This document shows positions 1-12,500 of a stretch of 64,000 nt of DNA, piece by piece. Made by a program: the position numbers and the translations under genes. Source of the stretch: Trogon surrucura (lineage: Eukaryota; Chordata; Aves; Trogoniformes; Trogonidae); assembly GCA_020746105.1 (NCBI GenBank), contig CM036618.1, forward strand, positions 92,188,122 through 92,252,121, in the 5' to 3' direction. Position 1 is the first letter of the stretch. Every line of letters starts with the position of its first letter. The notes beneath the pieces were generated by a model. It was given only the letters and a program-made list of their open reading frames with translations. It had not been told where the DNA came from and did not search any database.

Positions 1-1504
1 TGTGGAATTAAGGCATTTTTCACCTAGACTTTGGTTCTAACCGCGAGGCAAACATCGTTGTTGAATCATTGCAAGAACGCCTAACTCTGGGAAATTAACC
101 TTTCTCACATCGTGTGATGTGGGATTATTGTCCCAAATGACTTAATTACCTATATAGCATTGCTCACGCATCAGAACATCGAGGAAGTTTCCAGGATACT
201 GTGCAATTGGTATGGAAGGAGCTCTCCCCACAGAGGTTTCTAAGGTAACCTTAAGGGCTTCTCATACACTGAAAGATCCAGCCATGTTCAGACTGTGTAC
301 TTTTTAAAAAGAAAGCTGTCTTCTGTGGCTACATTATATGCTAAATTAGGACACTTACTACAATCACTGGGTTTATTTCTGCAGGTTTTGAGACAGTTTC
401 CTGAATTTTAAGGACTTTTTAAACTTTAAGACTTTAAAGGAAACTCTCATATTTGTATTATTTTTTAATGACACTGTGCATGGCTTTCTAAGGTAAATAA
501 TGATCTGAATTTGTCATCTATGAACATAGTCATTGCTTGCACTAATCCCCAATTTGTGCATACGCATGTATACTCATTTATGTTCCACACCTTAGGTGGC
601 GTAGCTTGCCACACGTGGAGCCAGCTCAGAAAGCTAAACAAGTACGCCCTGACGACAGGCACATCCCAGGCTATTTTTAATTTTTTAAAATTGCATTCTG
701 AAATGTGTTACTCTGAGCTGTTTGCTCAGACACCAGAGTATTTGCTGAGGTTTTAGAAGTCATGAACTTGTAATGACAATTTTTTGCTTCAGCAACCACC
801 ATACTGATTCCACCTGTGAATAAGAGGCATTGGTACACAGCTGCAGTATTTAAGATCCCATCAGTTTTATATGTTTTGGGTTTTTCAGATCACAGTTGTC
901 AACAGGCCGCTATTAAGGCAAGTATTTAAGTGTATGCTGAAGTCTAGGTGTATGATAATATCTTGATTATCCACTGAATCCTATATTATTAATGTATATT
1001 TTTGCATCAAACACACACTGAAGCATAGTGTTGGATTAAAGTTAAGGTATATAAATCTATTTCTAATAAATACTTCATAGTTCAATATAATGGCAACTAT
1101 CCAGAGTCTGTCTTCCAAGCTGTTAATAGAACAGTTGTGTCAACAAACTGATAAAATTGTGTTCCTTTACCAGTGTTCCTTAGGGAGAGAGGTATTTTAC
1201 ATTCTCAAACAACAGAAAACCTGAAACAACAATACAAAAAAATAAGTATCTGTTTCCTAACATAGTTTGTCAATGTATCTAGTTGAACCACTTTCACAAA
1301 CAACCTGTTTACTAAATGGTTAATAATGTACAAGAGAGAAATTACAAGCTTGGAGACACAGACTGATCCCGATTTAAAAAAAAAAAAAATTATGTCTCAT
1401 TTGCTTTCCAAACATTCATGACGCCCGCTTGACTAACCCTCAGTCACAGCTGTGTAAACAACAGCCTTTTAAGCTGCTGAACAGATAACGGGAGGAGAAA
1501 CCAA

Positions 1505-1545
1505 CACATCATATGTAAAATGGGAATAAACAATGACATGATGAG
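1505..1545 (+). mobile_element. Possible MIR SINE fragment
   Basis: The stretch around atgtaaaatgggaataaaca resembles the conserved MIR core segment (…CATCTGTAAAATGGGGATAATA…). The match is short and divergent, as expected for an ancient element in a bird, and could be chance. Confidence 0.3.
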
Positions 1546-2923
1546 ACTGTCTCCCCTTCCTCCTGGGGAAGCTTCTGGTGTTTCTTCTCTGGTAGACAGC
1601 ATGCAAACTGCCATGTTTTTTTTTTCTCTCGAAGATTTGGCTTTGATTCGCTTAGACAGATGGCAAACAGCCAAGGAAAATGTATAATTTGGTGGCTAAA
1701 GTACTGCTTTCTCACCTTGGAATAACAGTTTAATTCAGTTGCATTTCTGTGACATGGGAGTCTTAACGTAGTTCTGTTGAATCGCAGCTGATACCACAAA
1801 ACCACGACACTTTATGAAATTCCACACATTATGGACAATGGTAATTATCTGCTGAGGGGAAACCACAAGCTAAACTGACAAAGATGAAATTAGCACTCAG
1901 CTGGGTGTTGCCCTTAATGTACAGCTTGGTGTTTTGTTGGTGAAACAGCAAAGGAAAGTTTGCCTTGTAGGTGGCAACGTATGAAGTTTGAATAGAGTTG
2001 TCTGCCAGCCCTCCAACCTCCCAAAATGGAGTCACTTTTCTGAGGAAAGTAGAAATAAATCCAACTGTCTGTTGGATCTTACCAGTCTTTTAGCATTTTG
2101 AAATGCACTGTCATTCAGGTATAAAACAAGGATTTGATTTCTGCCTGGATACATGTGTTACCTGAAATGTCTCATGACTGGCAGATTGTGTGAGAGCCTG
2201 AGTAGAAACGAATGAGATATCAAACAATAGAAAATCAGCCATCAGGCAATAATTTTTCGTCACTTTTTGTGGATTAAACATTTGTTAAGTACTAAGCATA
2301 TGCAATTTCTCAAGATAAAAAGGAAGTAAACTAGTCCCCTTAAGATTTATCTACCTTAGGTTCCTGAACAAGGTTTTAGGTTTGATTAATAAATGTGAGC
2401 ATTTGTAATTTTAGAACTCAGATGCTTTATGGGTGGCCTGTGAAAATCTTTTCGTATTGATCAAGAGCAAATAACAATTCTATGCGATAGTTCCCACTTG
2501 CGAACTCTTGATGAGTGCCTCTGTGGAAGTGCAAGGTTAGACAGACGGAGCTCTGCAAAGATAGAAGCTTTAACTAAGTGCTTCTTTTCAAACTCACTTC
2601 TTGGTGCATTTTAGGAGTGCTTTGCTTTAGAAAGGTCTTTGACTATTAATAGGGGGTTTTATTGGATCTATGGGAGAGATTATTTTGCCTCCAGTCCTTA
2701 TAAATGTTGTTGGAGGACCCACTAAAGTCAGAAAAACCTGACTTCTTGGCTGGATGCCAAGAAGTGAGACCTATTTTAAAGTAAAGCACAGAGTCAGTTA
2801 ACCTGACATCTGACAGTTACTTTTGCAAAAATCTTAAAGGGCCTTGAATTCAAGTGTGGAACATCCTTTTTTCCCAGTGAAATTAAAAGAGGCTGAAAAT
2901 GCTCATTATTTTGAAAATCAGGC

Positions 2924-3000
2924 CATTTCACTTTGTGCCTTAGCTCCTTTATCTGTAAAATGAGGTTGTAATGTTTGCTCTGAAGAACTTAGAGATTTGT
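2924..3000 (+). mobile_element. Probable MIR-type SINE remnant
   Basis: Sequence from ttcactttgtgccttagctc through ctttatctgtaaaatgagg follows the MIR core consensus (CTCTGTGCCTCAGTTTCCTCATCTGTAAAATGAGG) with scattered changes. It continues with a diverged tail. Strand is + by this alignment. MIR-class elements are ancient and persist as fragments in bird genomes. Confidence 0.5.
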
Positions 3001-3084
3001 ACATGAGAAGTTGGGTGTCATAGATACCTGAGTGTGGCAGCAGGTAGTTCATGCATTGCTTAAAAATGAAAGAAGTGCAAATGT

Positions 3085-3140
3085 GAAGAATCCCTTCGTG
3101 GCCAAGATGTCTGAAGAATCCCTTCATGGCCAAGAGGTCT
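3085..3140. repeat. 28-bp tandem duplication, two copies
   Basis: Two adjacent 28-base units start gaagaatcccttc at 3,085 and 3,113 and end gtct at 3,112 and 3,140. They differ at two positions (G/A and T/G). It lies about 200 bases upstream of the LAP-binding exon in the intron. Confidence 0.9.
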
Positions 3141-3350
3141 GAAAAATTCAAAGGAGAGTTATCAACTTCCAACACTCTTGCAAAGAACAAAAAAAAAAAT
3201 CACCCAAAATTTGCACTTAAGCATTTTTTCCCTGCTCGATAATGCTGCTCTTCACTGTGGTGAAGGTGCTTTGGCTCTTCTGAGTCTCCTGTCAAACTGA
3301 ATCATGTCACGTGTCATCTTACGTGGTTTATGTTTTCTTTTCGCCTTTAG

Positions 3351-3533
3351 AATTACCAGTAGAGGCTGACCAACACGAGAATGGAAAGAAGGAGTGCTAC
3401 TACAATCTGAATGATGCTAATTTCTGTGACAACGTACTCACGTCCAACGTAACCAAACAAGAATGCTGCTGTACCTTGGGTGCTGGCTGGGGCGATAACT
3501 GTGAAATCTTCCCATGCCCTGTCTTTGGAACTG
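3351..3533 (+). CDS. LTBP1: LTBP1 exon: third 8-cysteine (TB) domain, LAP-binding
   Basis: This is a 183-bp phase-1 exon between acceptor cgcctttag and donor actg|gtgagag. It encodes most of a TB domain: cysteines at KECYY, ANFCD, the CCC triplet, DNCEI and FPCPV, with the eighth cysteine in the next exon. Published work on LTBP1 assigns covalent binding of the TGF-beta propeptide to this third 8-Cys domain. It depends on a two-residue hydrophobic insertion (Phe-Pro) between cysteines 6 and 7. That insertion is visible here as CEIFPC, and it is absent from the fourth 8-Cys domain in this window. An N-glycosylation sequon (NVT) sits just before the CCC triplet. The residues before the first cysteine are an acidic linker from the preceding EGF array. 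Confidence 0.95.
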
Positions 3534-6500
3534 GTGAGAGGAGGCCTTCTGTCCCTTTGCAAACTCTTGAAGCATTGTGTTTATGTTCACAGTAGTGTGC
3601 TTTGCAGATTAAATCCCATGTTCTGTAGTATTTAGTCATGACTTATCCACGGGAGACTTCCACGGAGAGAAAGTTAATAGGAATAATTCACACCTGGTGT
3701 AAGTCCATTGGCTTCACTGCAGTTACTCTATGGACAAAGGCAGCCTGTTACTGTACAGTGTTATGTCCACCTGATTTTAAACTAAGGTGGCTTCTCACAG
3801 AAGCTTTTTCCAGATGCTATGGTAACACGTTAGATTTTCCCCACAACCTGGAAAGCAAAGGCAAGCATTACAGTTTTTGATTCTGCAGCTCTTCTTTGTA
3901 ATGTTCTTTCTGTAGCACTAAGAATTACTGATACCTATTATAACATCAGGTTTACATTTTGCTTCTTACTGAAGAATTCAGTTCAACATGTTGTCTGCAG
4001 ACTATTGTTTAACTTCTAAATGCTAAATTCGAAAAACGTAGCCATATGATATTTGTCACAAATACTGAAAACAGTATTCGAAACATAAACAGTGATGGCT
4101 GAAATTCAGAATCCAGCTGGAAAAAAATCACATAAGAGAGGACATGTGTAAACTTTTTTGAGATTAAACACTAAAGATTACTTTTCACACAAATGTATCA
4201 TCATGTTTAATTCCTGGTTTAACTGTACTTTAGAATCAATGAAACTGAAATGAAGTGCGTTACAAAAGAGCTTGGATAGGTTTATTTGATTCTGTATAGT
4301 CTCTGCAAGACACTTTAAATAATTTCCCTCTGTAATCCACACCATGTTCTCCTGTTGCAGTCAATTAGTGTTTTCCCTGTATAAGGACTAAAGAATGTGG
4401 ACAGGGGTTTGTAGCTCAGTTGGGGTATGTCTAGGTAGCAGCTTGCAGTATAGCTCAGAGAGGCCCACGCTAGCTTTAATTAAGATAATTTGGCTACTGG
4501 TATTGTTATAACTGCAGTGTGCCATGAAACACAGTAAGGGCTACATTCTCCTGCCAAGGAGCAAGATACATTAGTTTGTAGGGACTCTCTGATGCTGGGG
4601 GTGCCCTAGATAGGTTTTTCCAAGTTACCTCTGCAAACGGAGAGCAGGGGAAAGTCAAACTGTTTCGTTAGCATCCCCCATTTCGCTAAAGGTGTGCATG
4701 AACGTCACCTCAGATTTCTGAGAATATCCTGAAACAGGTATAGAGCACGGACATATGTGTGTAACTTCTCTTAAGAACGTAATTTTTTGTCTTTTCACTC
4801 TCCTAGCTGAATTTTCTGATTTGTGTCCTGAAGGAAAAGGTTTCATTCCCTCCGGAGAATCATCTTACGGGCTTCTTTCTCAGAATTACAAAGGTCAGTA
4901 CTGACTTTTATTAAGTCTAACTATTTCAGAAGTTCTGGTAGCTGATTGAGTAGAAATGTGAGCCAGCAATGTAAACACACAAATTCAGGTTTTAGTAGGT
5001 GACAAAAACAGCTTGTGATATGAAACATTACTGAAAATCCTTGTTTGACAGACTGTTAAGAATGTCAATTATACAGTCTCTGTAATATTCTGGTTTAATT
5101 TATACTAAGTGCTATATACTGTGAGAGCAAGTGCTGAGACCACAAACCTCAAATACTCATTTACATAGGAAATACAAAGCCAGCAAAATTTGTGAATAAA
5201 TGTATGGAGTGCTGGGAGAGAGAAGAAAAGTTCTGTTAGAAGTTAGACCTGCAAATGAGAGTGAATATATAAACTGAAGAGAAGTTCAGCAATGCTGTCT
5301 TCATTATGGAACTTCATAAAATAATTACTGAACAAAAGCTTATAGAGAAATATGAATGATAGAAGCAATTGGTGGGTGTGGGCAGGAGGGAGTTGCCATC
5401 GCTAAGAGGGAAGGGTGAGATCAGCGAAATTTCAAGCTTGAGGAGTAGCTATCAATAGTATGTGAGATTAATTTTCCTTGGCATAAACACACTGTATTTG
5501 TGTTAGCTAAAATGAAGTCAACATATTATCTTTGGGTTACATAGCAGCTACAGGATGCTTAGAAAAGCACACATTTTATATATTTGTTCCTATTGTAATT
5601 GCTCTTTTGCAAACGAACTAAATGTAGAAACTGTGTTCTTATGCAAAAACGCAGTAATATTTACTGTTTATAATGAAGTTAATAGAGGCACAGTATCATA
5701 TGGTTGATAGATAAGCATTTGTCAGAGTTGCTGCAACTTTGTCGGACTGAATTCTGAGAGATGAAGAAAATTGGTGGGACTTGAAAGATTTGGGGGCTTT
5801 TTCATAACAGCTCTTAACGTACTTTTTCAAACTCTCCTTCCTGACTGAGTAGGGAGGGGCACTAGGTTGGTTTTCCTCTTGAGTTAGTGAGTAGACAACG
5901 GTTGAGTTCAGTTCTTTGTCCCACTAATATTTTTTGTTATCCTCAGTAGGTGTTTCTTTGCACCTGTCAAGGTCCTGTTTCTTTGTCCCTTGCACATGGG
6001 ACGTAGAAAAGATAGTAAAGGTTGCAAGGCAGTAGTACCCAGTTTAACTCAAACTAATATAGACATTTAAATAGGGTAACTAGTGTAGGACCTCCACTGT
6101 CTGGAGATGTTGCTTTGTCCACCAGCTTGGAGTAAAGAACCAGGTGCTCTGGCATGAATCCAGACCTGAGACTGGTGGTAGCAGGGACCAGTGTTGGAGA
6201 GACTGACAGTTCCCGTCTAGACAGGTCAGAACCCTGTCACAGAGCTCATCTTAAAGGACCCACTACTCACTGAGAGTATTTTTGTTCAGGGATTACATGT
6301 ATTGTTTGTCTTCGCAGATGTAGGATTTCTGTGTATCTTTGCAATGTAGATTTGGGACCTGCTGTGTGTACAGTATGTCCGAATGTGTCTTGGAAAAAAT
6401 CTGCATTGTTTTTGTTGTGCTACATCAGGGCTGATAATATCTCTAGCTGCCATAAATATTGGAGTGTGGAAATAGCTCGTCTGGAAATATCGTTCTACAA

Positions 6501-9500
6501 ATCCTTGCCATAATAAGGCTTTTTCTGTTTTCAGTAAGTATATTTTGTAATAACCTTAGGACACTCCTAAGTGTACTTTTAGTAATGTGACCTTCGTCTG
6601 TTACACTAAGTCCCGTATTCCTGTTGCTTTTGTCCATGAGCTTCTGCTTGTAGGAGCAACTCATGTTTTCTTAATTGGAATTATCTGTCACAAGTGAATA
6701 TGCTCAAGCCAGCCTTCCTCAACTACTCCCAGGATTTCCCATTTTTTCCCAGATCCAAATCCATGTTCCACAGGAAAAAGACAGACGTGTACATTAAGTT
6801 TTTTATTAGTCGTTGCATTGTTTTTGCTACTAAACAGTCAAACTTAGAATATTTAATGTTTGAAGCCACTTAGTGGCTGGAAGAGTGGCTGTAAAAATAA
6901 TTTCGTAGCACTTTCAGTTCTTCTGGATAAAGTAAGCATTTGAATAGATGTACAGCTGGAAATGACAGCTTTGGGCTAAAATCTGTATTACCCCACAGTA
7001 AATGAGGAGCAAATCTATAGAAGGTGGTGGATTAAAGCGATTGGTATTAAGAGGAGAATCCCTACTTTATGTTGTGCTTTCTATTACCTTTTTTAAATAC
7101 CAGCCTACTTTTAACAGGCCATTCTAGGTAGGACTAGCAAATGAAAAGTAGATGGGGAAAAAAGAAGTGAACAGAATTCCAACAGTAACAAATGCATAAG
7201 TACAAAACTGAGGAAAAAAAATGTGTACAACTGTGAAAAGCTATATATGAGCTGGCTTATATTTTCCATGAAACCTCCCTGAAAACATTTAGCCTCATTT
7301 GAAAGTGTGGTAGATGTGATCAGTATCACTAGGTCTGTAGTAATTTCAGCCTTATATTTAGCAACAGACACAATGGTTCTTACGTGGTGGGAAACCTTCA
7401 CAGAAGTTACGCGAACAGCTTGGAAAAACGAAGCCACAGGCAGTGCAGATATGAAGATTCCCTACCATGTGCAGCAGATTCATCAAACTACATGAAGAAA
7501 GAAGAGCTGTCACAGAGTCCATCCAAAAGCAGAACTACTTAGTTAGTTTTGTTGTTAGGTCGTGTGATTAAATTAGATCCATGGTGGGAATGCCTTGGGT
7601 AAAGCAAATTATACTGGAAAATACAGGCCATGTTCTTCATCTGTTTTGCTCAGAGCTGAGAGCAATGTGATCCCAAAGGAAAGAATGGGGAGCTGCAGAT
7701 TCTTCCAGTCTCTGTGTGCCACAGGACTTATTATGACAAGGGAAAGAGAAAGTCATGGTCCACCAGTTTTCCCTTTCCCGTTCTGGCTATGAGCACACTG
7801 TAGCGTCTTTCACACCAGTTTGTTGTTTTTGTTTTTTTCCTGTGGATATCTGTGCTCCTGGGGCCCTCTGTCTAAAGCAAAGTTTGCTTGAACAAAGACA
7901 TGTATGGGCTTTATTCCATCTTGCTCCCCTGTGTGGCCTCGGAATCGTTACGGTAACTCAGCCTTTCATGTTCTCTCCCCAGATGCTGATGAATGCCAAC
8001 TCTTTGGACAAGAAATCTGTAAAAATGGCTTCTGTTTGAATACACAGCCAGGTTATGAGTGCTACTGCAAACAAGGCACATACTATGACCCTGTTAAGCT
8101 CCAGTGCTTTGGTAAGTTTATTTAAGTGGTCTTGTCACTATAATGGTATGCAGATGGGCAAAACAAGCAGACTTGCAAGGCAGGATTCCCATCAGAACTG
8201 TGGTATTCCCAGCACAGGGAGGAACACTGGGCCTCCAAACTCCTATAGCAGCTTTTTAAGAGGTATTGAGTTATTTCCTTCCCCTTCTGCTTGGCTGGAC
8301 AGCAATTCTGGCTAACATGGCAATGGCATGTAGAGCAGGGTTTGCTTTGCTTGCTTCCTTTTCCAGCAAATTGCTCCCAGGGGTCTGCATCTCCAAAACA
8401 GCCCCTCTGCTCCTTTAAGCGCATAGTCTAGAGCTGGTACCAACCTTTATACAGGCAGCACAAAGCTGTCGGAGGTGGCTCTCTCCTTACGCGCACGCTG
8501 CTGCTTCACTCTGCCAAGGTACAATTTAGCCTTCTTGCTATGTGGGCTGAGCACCGAAAGCCTGTATGTTGAAGCTCACCTTTTGATAAGTGTACTGGTT
8601 TTACTATAATAAATTAAGGCAGATTTTTTTTCTTTTTCGAGGGCAGGTATTACTCACAAGGAGTTAACATGCAATGTGAAATTGCAGTTCAGCTCACTGA
8701 TAAGCCCATTTTAGCCTACGCAACCTTATACTCCTTTGGTTCTGGTATTTAACTGAAATTACTCCTAACCATGACCCCGACTTTTGCTTTGTAAGCAGAA
8801 AACCATGGATAATATGCAGAATAGCATAATGAAAGGAAGTAATTTTTGCAACCGCAATAAGAAAGCCTTTCACCTTGGGAGTCTCTGATTGTTCTTTACA
8901 AAGGGTGGGGTTTTTGGTGATTTAATGTAATTTATTTGAAGTAAAATGGCCTGCTCTTCCCTTTGAGAAAAATTTCTGCTTTTCCTCTCCAAGGCAAACT
9001 AAGAAATAGAACTACTGTGGCTAGGTAAGGTGATCCTTTCTCCTGACCAGCTCTGGAAGAGTCTTAGAGAGTGTGTCCACCTCTGATGCCTGCTGGTACT
9101 GTCCTGAAGGGATAGGGAAGTGGCAAGCAGCTGCAGCTGGATGCAGGGTATGCCTGACGCTGCACGCCCCCCAACGAGCCTCCTCATCCAGATGCTCCCT
9201 AGTCCTTGAGGACGTCAGCATCCTGCTGATCTGTCTGTCCTCCGTGGGCACAGGCAGCATTTTACTGCCAGCAATTGGTATTTGTACTAATTAACAGGAG
9301 GCATGCAGGGAAATCGGCTCCTAATATAGGAAGGTATGAACATGGATTAACACAATGCAACTGCTTTGTGCTGGCTCTCCTTGATACATTTCCTTCCATT
9401 TTAAAGACACGGATGAATGTCAGGACCCAAACAGCTGTATTGATGGCCAGTGCATTAACACAGAAGGATCTTACAACTGTTTCTGTACACACCCAATGGT

Positions 9501-12500
9501 TTTGGACGCCACAGAAAAGCGATGCATCAGACCAGCAGATTCAAGTGGTATGATCCATTATACGTATTACTGAAGTGAGTACGCCTCTACGAGGTGGTGC
9601 CGACATGGCTACAGATACCAGTAAGCTTAGACTGGGTCATGCTTGGAGGAGCCTGCTCTTCTGGAGGATTTTGGAAGGCAGTGCTTGGACCATTATCTGT
9701 TGATCCAGAAGGCATCATGATATAGGACTCCTCAGGGCTCCACTTTATCAGTGCAGACAGGAGATGGCTGGAAGTATTAATGAGATTAGGTTTGGGCTGG
9801 GGAGTCTCCAGCCCTTCGATCTACCAGCTCTGCGTCTGCCTCATCCAGCCTTGTAGGTAATGAGGCATAGCCTGCTTGCTGTCTCACTAAGGCTGGGGTT
9901 TGGCTGTGGCATAACTCTGGAGATGCAGTTTGGAGTGAGTGACTGCTTCTAACAAAGCAGGGAGTAAAACCAGGAATAACAGGATATAGGAGGAGATAGC
10001 TGAAATTGTATCTGTCTTTCAGTTGACATTAAGGGTACATCGGCTCACATTTTCAAGCTGTGGGCTGCAGCATCACTCTTAAAGCAAGGGTTTTGTGTGT
10101 TATTTTGATTTCAGTAAACACTGATTTTGGAAAAAAATTTTAATTATTATGAGTTTCTTAGAAGCATCTCAGAAATCCAGAGCATTATGCAGTGTGCACA
10201 GCTTTGTCTATGCCACACACATCTTTGAAAGAAATATTACAATGGGCTTGATTAATGTTGGCACTGTATAGCCAGCCATAAATCTAGAACTCTGGTCTGT
10301 GCAATGAATTTTCATAAGATGCTTCTGTGAAAGAAAATGGGAATACAGACTTGAATTCCTGCTTTAGTTACTCCAAATTGAAGACTGATACTTTTGAGGA
10401 GTAATGTCATCCTTTTGCTGAAACTGTTGAAGAACCACGGCATTTCTGTTGTTCAAGCTTCAGTTTTAGTAAACCAAAAGCAAGATTGTCCTTTGGGTTC
10501 ATCTAGGATGTAAAAAGAATGTGAGCGCCCCAAGGGTTTTTGTCATGCAACACTGGGGCTGACACAGCAATGATCTCACCCAGCACAAAGCGCTCAAGCA
10601 TTGTGTCACTACTGGCAATGTCCTTCCTAACGTAGAGGAGGAGGGAGCAGGCTGGTTCCTCTGCTGCCAGCATTTGGAGTTGGTTGCAGAGGCCCGCTGC
10701 TGCTCTTGGCTGTGCATTCTGGCAAGTCATTAGCAGAACAGGTATCTAACTGCTGATCACCTCTGCGCTTTCGGAACTCACCGCTTTGCTCCTGAGCTAG
10801 ATCTCAGTTCTGTGCTCACCCATGCGCCAGCGCATCATGTAAAAATGCAGTAGGTAGATATGCACAGACAAAACCGAACCTTGGTTTGTGACAACACTTC
10901 TTTTTCACTCAATGTTGGAACGAAATCAAGTCCTTGCAGATGTCTTTACAGAACAATTGTGCTGAGGTTTTTACATTCCAAGTGGAAGATTTAAGTTTAC
11001 AGTTCCTCTCCCGCCGATCAGCAGTGATCAGAGATTGCTAGAACAAGGAATTGTTCCTGCTGAGATCTTTGTCAGAACGAGTATGCCTCTGAAATATTCC
11101 AGCTTTGACAAAAATACGTGTTTTTGTTAATGTTCATAAGAATGTGACAGTAGTTCACAGCAGTACTCTGTCTCTAACAATAGCTGTAAGTGGATGATTA
11201 GGGACCAGAAGAGCAGATAAACAATACTCCTCCCCAGCACTGTCCCAGCCTCCAGCTATTTTCAGCTCAGGGGATTTCCTGAGCCTGATGTAGTTTGTCT
11301 GTTTAGTTAATGGGATTCTCTTCCAAGTATTTGTCCAGTCTCCTGTTGAGCACATTTTGAGTAAAATTTTTGTTCAACTCTGCCCTAGCTGTAAAAGTCC
11401 TTTCAGACACCACTGACAGCAATATAAGAAAAGCAAAATAACAGCTTTTAAAGGTTCATTCTGTGGATGGAGTTCCCCAAGTACTCACCTCTGCCCTAGC
11501 ACTGATTTTTGTCGACCTCTGTTAACTTCTGTGAGAGCAGAGCTGAGTCAGTGTTAAGCATCAGTAATGACTACTGATTTAAGAAGTTTTATTTCTTGGG
11601 TGTCCAACTCAACATGCTTTTAAATTTGCCCAGCAGTGCCAAGTCACAACCTTTTAAGATTTTTGCAAAGCTGAAGGGTTGAGCAACCTCAGACACTTAA
11701 AAATGGTCATGACTTCTAAGCTTAAATTTGCATTCAGCAAAATCTGTAAATCTAGGCTATTTTTCTAATCTAGGTTCAGAAAACTCTACATTATGCCAGT
11801 ATCTTTTTTTAAATAGCAGTGCTGCGATGATGATCTAATGCTGTCTTCTCCATCAGAACAAACTGAAGAAACTGAGGTCTACCAGGATCTTTGCTGGCAA
11901 CATCTAAGTGATGATTTTGTTTGTAGTCGACCTCTGGTTGGAAAGCAAACTACATATACCGAGTGCTGTTGCCTATACGGTGAAGCCTGGGGCATGCAGT
12001 GCGCACTGTGTCCTATGAAGGAGTCAGGTAAGGAAATGTACTTGTCGATTCTTGGAATGAAATCTGAAATACTTAATCAGTTTAATCCCTTGCATTTATA
12101 CTTGGGCTAATAACGTAAGAAAGAACAACAAACCCTAACCCTCCAAGAACTAATGGAAATTTTTCTCATTAATTAAGGGGAAATCATTACAGTCTAGGTT
12201 TTGAAAAGGTAGCTGCTTTTATTTTTTGGCACTTAAAGGACCCATTTCCTTCAGGTGGAACTATCAGTGATTGGCGATTTAGAGCCTTGGTTGAAACTGA
12301 ACGGCCTCTTAAGGACAGCAGAGTTCTTTAACATGACTGACTAAAAGCCATCTGTGAAAACACAGATGCCATTCTTGTGCACACACACGCGTGATACTTA
12401 ACAAGTTACGTAACTGTTTTGGATTTTTGTTGCTGTTATTATACATTCAGATGCATTTTTCAGTGTGATATTCTGCCAGGCTGGCTGCAAGTAAATGTGT

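Larger units (their letters stand above)
1..3350 (+). other. LTBP1: LTBP1 intron (5' end outside window)
   Basis: I read this stretch for EGF- or TB-like cysteine patterns between splice sites and found none. It is AT-rich intron with two MIR-like fragments (about 1,509 and 2,924), a 28-bp tandem duplication at 3,085 and an A-run at 1,376-1,389. The acceptor for the next exon is at 3,349-3,350. Confidence 0.8.

Noticed and set aside
12128..12142. Telomere-like aaccctaaccctcc
   Set aside because: Only about two units are present, which is expected by chance.
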